Positions 5,508 through 8,929 of a stretch of 8,929 bases of DNA are shown here, one piece after another. The position numbers and the translations under genes are program-made. The notes beneath the pieces are model-generated. The model ran no database searches, was not told where the DNA came from, and saw only the letters and a program-made list of their open reading frames with translations. Source of the DNA: JACRDV01 sp024860865 [NCBI: Methanobacteriota archaeon] (GTDB lineage: Archaea; JACRDV01). The stretch is taken from assembly GCA_024860865.1 (NCBI GenBank), contig JACRDV010000128.1, forward strand, positions 1 to 8,929, given 5' to 3'. Numbering within the stretch: the stretch's first letter is position 1; each line of letters begins with the position of its first letter.

Positions 5508-5891
5508 ATGCTTCCTGAAACATTGCCAATTGATAAAGAAGACCAAATTATGAGAAACATTACTAATTTAACAAAAACTCAGCTTCGCATACTTGAAAGT
5601 CATTTCGTTTTTACCATGGAAAATGGCCCACCGAGAACGGATAAAGACTGGGCTAAAATTGCAGAGCGTGCAGGAATTTCAAGTAAAAACCTGAAGTTTA
5701 AAGCGAATGCTGCACGAAATCGCTTTACTCGAGCAAAAAAGAACCTCGAAATGTGTTTTAATACAATTGTTTTAGCAAGTGCATTTAACATCTGTAACCC
5801 CCAGATGGATCTACAATCTGCTGTAGATCGATTGCTAAAAGAAATACCTTCATTTGAAAATAAATTGCTGGGGTTTATGGATAAAAAGTGA
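5508..5891 (+). CDS. Unrecognised 127-residue protein, probably DNA-binding
   Basis: I do not recognise a named family. The protein is basic in its middle. Residues 20-81 (from NLTKTQLRILESHFVF through KDWAKIAERAGISSKNLKFKANAARNRFTRAKKNLE) look like a helical DNA-binding fold: the WAKIAERAGIS segment resembles a Myb/SANT-like or HTH turn and is followed by an Arg/Lys-rich helix with the alternating pattern of a recognition helix. The C-terminal part (82-127) is mixed helical with C83 and C96. The ATG at 5508 has AAGGA six bases upstream; a GTG at 5490 would add six residues but has no ribosome site. It is transcribed divergently from the winged-helix regulator, with 270 bases between them, and is followed by a T-rich terminator, so it is probably monocistronic. 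A role as transcription factor is inference. Confidence 0.65.
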   Translation: MLPETLPIDKEDQIMRNITNLTKTQLRILESHFVFTMENGPPRTDKDWAKIAERAGISSKNLKFKANAARNRFTRAKKNLEMCFNTIVLASAFNICNPQMDLQSAVDRLLKEIPSFENKLLGFMDKK

Positions 5892-5898
5892 ATATAAT

Positions 5899-5912
5899 CT
5901 TTTTCGTTTTCT
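5899..5912 (+). terminator. T-rich terminator between the 127-residue gene and the ubiX operon
   Basis: CTTTTTCGTTTTCT begins eight bases after the stop. A second possible element follows: AAAATAAAT (5926-5934) and ATTTATTTT (5946-5954) form an all-AT inverted repeat around a T-rich 11-base loop. Together they separate this gene from the promoter at 5991. Confidence 0.5.
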
Positions 5913-5990
5913 ATGATAAGTTAAAAAAATAAATGAAATTTTTTAATTTATTTTCTGAACATATTCATTTATTTCTTGTTTCAGCTTAAC

Positions 5991-5998
5991 TATATAAA
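5991..5998 (+). promoter_or_regulatory. TATA box of the ubiX-ubiD-acnX operon
   Basis: TATATAAA is the best match to an archaeal TATA box in the window. The expected start, about 25 bases downstream, is near 6019, just before the GAGG at 6022-6025. This placement excludes the in-frame TTG at 5999 as the start of ubiX, because it would lie upstream of the transcript. Confidence 0.65.
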
Positions 5999-6028
5999 TT
6001 GGGTTCAATATTATCTTGGCTGAGGAAA

Positions 6029-6616
6029 ATGTCATTAATTGTTGCAATTACAGGAGCAAGTGGAGTTATTTATGGCATTCGATTACTTGAAGTCTTAAAC
6101 CAAAAGAGAATTGAAACTCATTTGATAGTTTCTAATATAGCTTCAAAATTAATCGAATATGAAACTGGAAAAACTATTTCTAAAATTAAAAAATTAGCAA
6201 GTAAAATTTACGATGTAAATGATCTGGCTGCTCTGCCTTCGACCGGCTCATTTAAAGTTGATGGAATGGTAATTATTCCCTGTAGTTTTAAAACATTATC
6301 TGCAATTGCACATGGTTATGCCGATAATTTAATTACAAGAGCAGCAGATGTTATGCTTAAACAAAGCAGGCCTCTAATTTTAGTTCCAAGAGAAACACCA
6401 TTAAATTTAATCCATTTAGAAAATCTTGTCCAAGCAAAAAAAGCCGGTGCAATTATTTTGCCAGCTATGCCAGCATTTTATTTCAGACCTAAGTCAATTG
6501 ATGCTATGGTCGATTTTATAGTTGGAAAAGTGCTTGAAATATTAAATATTCCACATGATCTTTATCAACCGTGGAGAGGAAAAATTGAGCATAAGGACAT
6601 TTCTCCGGGAGCTTGA
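6029..6616 (+). CDS. ubiX: UbiX-type flavin prenyltransferase
   Basis: A 195-residue enzyme that attaches a dimethylallyl group to FMN to make prenylated FMN, the cofactor of UbiD-type decarboxylases. It starts MSLIVAITGASGVIYGIRLLE, with the GASG nucleotide-binding loop at 9-12, and carries PCSFKTLSAIAHGYADNLITRAADV (84-108), VPRETPLNLIHL (119-130) with the conserved Arg before Glu-Thr-Pro-Leu, and PAMPAFYFRPKSIDAMVDFIVGKVLE (145-170). Length and motif order are normal. The chosen ATG follows GAGG with a short three-base gap; an in-frame TTG ten codons earlier lies upstream of the predicted transcription start. The 3' end overlaps ubiD by 32 bases, implying coupled translation. Archaeal mevalonate pathways need this cofactor for anhydromevalonate phosphate decarboxylase, which fits the neighbours. 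Confidence 0.95.
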   Translation: MSLIVAITGASGVIYGIRLLEVLNQKRIETHLIVSNIASKLIEYETGKTISKIKKLASKIYDVNDLAALPSTGSFKVDGMVIIPCSFKTLSAIAHGYADNLITRAADVMLKQSRPLILVPRETPLNLIHLENLVQAKKAGAIILPAMPAFYFRPKSIDAMVDFIVGKVLEILNIPHDLYQPWRGKIEHKDISPGA

Positions 6617-7928
6617 AGCTCAGAATCAATTAATTAAAATTAAAAAGCAGGTTTCAACTGAATTTGAAATTTCTGCAGTTATGAAAAAGTTAGATGGCGG
6701 GTCGGCCGTATTTTTTGAGAATGTAGAAGGCTATTCTATCCCGATTGTAGGTGGAATATGCGGAACTCGTGATCGGATTGCCTTTAGCCTTAAAACAAAA
6801 TCATCTGAGCTTTTGCACAAGTTGCTGGATGCTGTCGAGCACAGAAACCCAGTTAGAATAGTTGAAAAAGCCCCAGCTCAAGAGATTATCGAGAAAGAAA
6901 TTGATTTGTTGAAACAATTACCAATTTTGACATATTGTGAGAAGGATGGTGGACCGTACATTACTGCTGGAATAGTGGTTGCTAAAGACCCTTTAACTGG
7001 AATTAGAAACGTTTCAATTCATAGGCTTATGGTAATAGGAAGAAATAAACTTGCGATTAGAATTGTGGAAGGAAGGCATTTAGATCAATATTACAAAATT
7101 GCTGAAGGTTTAAATAAACCACTTGAAGTTGGAATTGCTATTGGATTGCATCCAGTTCTTTTGATGGCATCATCGTCTTCGGTTCCATTATACGTTGATG
7201 AATTTGAAGTTGCAAGTGCATTAGCTGGAGAATCAATTGAGTTAGTTAAGTGCAAAACTGTTGATGTTGAAGTTCCTGCCCAAGCTGAAATTATTATTGA
7301 AGGAAAAATTTTGCCACATATTAGAGCAAAAGAAGGACCATTTGTTGATATTCTTGGTGCATACGATATTGTCAGAGAACAACCAGTAGTTGAAGTTACT
7401 TGCCTCACTCATCGAAATAACCCAATTTATCAATCAATTCTGCCAGGTGGTTACGAGCATATGCTATTGATGGGGCTACCACAAGAGCCTAGAATATTCA
7501 AAGTAGTACAAAATACAGTTCCTTCAATTCAAAATGTCTATCTCACGCCTGGTGGCTGCCATTGGCTCCATGGTGTAATTTCGATCAAAAAACGTACCGA
7601 GGGAGATGCTAAGAATGCAATAATCGCAGCACTAGCAGCGCACCCGAGTTTAAAGCATGTGATAATTGTCGATGATGATATCGACATTTTTAATTCACAG
7701 CAAGTTGAATATGCTATTGCTACTCGAGTACAAGCTGATCGGGATGTTGTGATAGTTACTAATGTGAGAGGATCAAGTTTAGATCCATCTGCAAATCAAG
7801 AGCAGGGTGCTTTGACGTCTAAAGTTGGAATTGATGCAACTAAAAGTTTGATGAAACAAAGAGAACTATTTGAATTAGCAAAAATTCCTAATGAAAATCA
7901 AATTGACCTTAAAAAATATTTGGAGTGA
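6585..7928 (+). CDS. ubiD: UbiD-family decarboxylase, probable anhydromevalonate phosphate decarboxylase
   Basis: A 447-residue UbiD-family enzyme, complete. Cofactor and metal residues align with characterised members: NVSIHR gives N142 (metal) and R147 (catalytic Arg), EGRHLDQ gives H165 (metal), LAGESIELVKC gives E216 (probable metal), and EGPFVD gives E250 and D255, matching the Glu-Arg-Glu/Asp catalytic triad with Asp in the last position. It is expected to bind prenylated FMN with Mn or Mg and K. The likely substrate is trans-anhydromevalonate 5-phosphate, giving isopentenyl phosphate, inferred from the aconitase-X gene that follows; UbiD specificity cannot be read from sequence alone. 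The TTG at 6585 is the preferred start, with GGAGAGG just upstream and the family-typical S-x-R-x-F-L beginning. The ATG at 6555 would add ten residues unlike the family and bury the ribosome site. Confidence 0.92.
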   Translation: MSIRTFLRELEAQNQLIKIKKQVSTEFEISAVMKKLDGGSAVFFENVEGYSIPIVGGICGTRDRIAFSLKTKSSELLHKLLDAVEHRNPVRIVEKAPAQEIIEKEIDLLKQLPILTYCEKDGGPYITAGIVVAKDPLTGIRNVSIHRLMVIGRNKLAIRIVEGRHLDQYYKIAEGLNKPLEVGIAIGLHPVLLMASSSSVPLYVDEFEVASALAGESIELVKCKTVDVEVPAQAEIIIEGKILPHIRAKEGPFVDILGAYDIVREQPVVEVTCLTHRNNPIYQSILPGGYEHMLLMGLPQEPRIFKVVQNTVPSIQNVYLTPGGCHWLHGVISIKKRTEGDAKNAIIAALAAHPSLKHVIIVDDDIDIFNSQQVEYAIATRVQADRDVVIVTNVRGSSLDPSANQEQGALTSKVGIDATKSLMKQRELFELAKIPNENQIDLKKYLE

Positions 7929-7936
7929 AACAATTA

Positions 7937-8929
7937 TTGTATCTATCAAAAGAAGAAGAAAAAATTCTATCAGGTGAAGCAGGCGAAGTTTTTCAAAAAG
8001 CTATGGAAATTTTAGTTGCACTCGGAGAAATTTATCAAGCTGATAAATTAATTCCGATCAAAAGTACTCAAATTAGTGGTGTCAGTTATAAAACTATTAG
8101 TGATGCTGGCCTTGAATTTTTAGAAGAATTTGCTCAAAAAAATGCTCAAGCAAAAGTTTATTCAACTCTTAATCCAGCTGGTATGGATTTAGCTCGTTGG
8201 ACTGAATTAAAAATTCCAAAAAGTTTTGCAGAAAAACAACTTCGAATTATTAGAGCTTATGAAAAAATTGGAATAAAACCAACTTGCACATGCACACCAT
8301 ATCTAGTTGAAAATATTCCCGAGCTTAATGATCACATAGCTTGGGCAGAGTCTTCAGCCGTAGTATTTGCAAATTCAGTGCTTGGAGCAAGAACAAACAG
8401 AGAAGGGGGACCAAGTGCGCTTGCTGCTGCGATGATTGGCAAAACTCCTAATTATGGATACCATTTGGCCGAAAACAGACAAGGAACAATATTAGTGGAA
8501 ATGAAGGAAACAATTGACCCTGAGCAATCAATTGTAGGTGCAATTGGATATTTTGTTGGAGAAATGTGTATGGATCGAGTCCCTGTATTTACCGGTATGA
8601 AATACTTGACCTGGGACCATCATAAAGCATTAGGCGCTGCACTTGCAGCCGGGGGAGCTATTGCGCTTTACCATGTACTCGGTGAAACACCGGAAGCTAA
8701 ATTAGAGAAAAAAATCTTTAAAGAGAAACAAATCGAGCGAATTACAGTTAGTAAAGCTGAAATAGATAAAACATACGAAAAATTAACTTCTTCTAGACCA
8801 AAGAATATTGATCTAGTAGCAATCGGTTGTCCTCACTGCTCGGCAAAAGAACTAAGTGCTGTTGCAAACGAACTGAGGGGAAAGCGCGTGAAAACTCAAC
8901 TTTGGGTTTGCACTTCAAGAGCCATAAAA
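7937..8929 (+). CDS. acnX: Aconitase X, probable large subunit of mevalonate 5-phosphate dehydratase (3' end cut)
   Basis: An open frame runs to the window edge (331 codons); family members are roughly 400 residues, so perhaps 60-70 are missing. The start MYLSKEEEKILSGEAGE matches AcnX proteins. Conserved blocks are LIPIKSTQISGVSYKTI (38-54), TCTCTPYL (116-123), HIAWAESSAVVFANSVLGARTNREGGPSALAAA (133-165), GCPHCSAKEL (297-306) and LWVCTSRAIK (322-331). Cysteines in these motifs (C117/C119, C298/C301 and C325) are candidate iron-sulfur ligands or active-site residues. With a DUF126 small subunit, archaeal AcnX dehydrates (R)-mevalonate 5-phosphate. Some bacterial AcnX act on hydroxyproline instead; the UbiX/UbiD neighbours favour the mevalonate role. 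The TTG at 7937 is preferred on family alignment, with GGAG at 7922-7925. A GTG at 7925 overlapping the ubiD stop (GTGA) would add four residues and is a real alternative. Confidence 0.92.
   Translation, partial: MYLSKEEEKILSGEAGEVFQKAMEILVALGEIYQADKLIPIKSTQISGVSYKTISDAGLEFLEEFAQKNAQAKVYSTLNPAGMDLARWTELKIPKSFAEKQLRIIRAYEKIGIKPTCTCTPYLVENIPELNDHIAWAESSAVVFANSVLGARTNREGGPSALAAAMIGKTPNYGYHLAENRQGTILVEMKETIDPEQSIVGAIGYFVGEMCMDRVPVFTGMKYLTWDHHKALGAALAAGGAIALYHVLGETPEAKLEKKIFKEKQIERITVSKAEIDKTYEKLTSSRPKNIDLVAIGCPHCSAKELSAVANELRGKRVKTQLWVCTSRAIK

Noticed and set aside
5452-5518. Possible C/D box guide RNA (TGATGA at 5453 and CTGA at 5514)
   Set aside because: The C box lacks the preferred purine in front, the D box falls inside the coding region, and no convincing C'/D' pair lies between.
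5999-6028. TTG start of ubiX at 5999
   Set aside because: It overlaps the end of the TATA box and would lie upstream of the transcription start. The ATG at 6029 matches the family N-terminus.
7091-7433. Minus-strand open frames inside ubiD
   Set aside because: They are antisense to a complete, well-conserved UbiD gene, with no ribosome site or family resemblance.

Overview
The window reads as AT-rich archaeal chromosome. The signs are TATA-box promoters with short leaders, Shine-Dalgarno sites of the GGAG/GAGG/GGTGA type, several TTG start codons, T-run terminators, and archaea-typical genes: a DUF355 adenosine-specific kinase, split cytochrome c maturation genes, and a UbiX/UbiD/aconitase-X cluster. 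A TACK lineage such as Bathyarchaeia would fit, but no rRNA or marker gene is present, so that placement is only a guess.

Left part (1-2887). The window opens inside a decayed retropepsin-like aspartyl protease gene that carries a frameshift/deletion and a nonsense codon. Next comes an intact YjbQ-family gene on the plus strand. Facing it on the minus strand is a three-gene run: two membrane proteins that together look like a CcmF haem lyase cut in two, followed by a 72-residue soluble protein of unknown function. The larger CcmF piece keeps the family's histidines but has lost the Asp and Glu of its WWD tryptophan-rich motif.

Middle (2888-5891). A divergent promoter region leads into the DUF355 adenosine-specific kinase. 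After it comes an HD-domain phosphohydrolase of the SAMHD1/dGTPase-like class. Only 4 bases beyond its stop lies the stop of a convergent gene for a coiled-coil winged-helix regulator. Upstream of the regulator is a 270-bp divergent intergenic region with unusual symmetry: two palindromes of identical design 40 bp apart, and a separate set of TTGTCTG/CAGACAA boxes in 11-bp-spaced pairs flanking a TATA box. The gene on the other side encodes a 127-residue putative DNA-binding protein of no recognised family.

Right part (5892-8929). A clear TATA box drives a compact operon, ubiX - ubiD - acnX (the last cut by the window end). UbiX makes prenylated FMN. The UbiD-type enzyme uses it for decarboxylation. 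Aconitase X is the large subunit of an iron-sulfur dehydratase. Together these match the archaeal (modified) mevalonate route, in which mevalonate 5-phosphate is dehydrated to trans-anhydromevalonate 5-phosphate and then decarboxylated to isopentenyl phosphate. The DUF126 small subunit is expected just past the window end.

The least explained parts are the symmetric regulatory region 5246-5436 with its two flanking genes, the small protein in the CcmF cluster, and the altered WWD motif.
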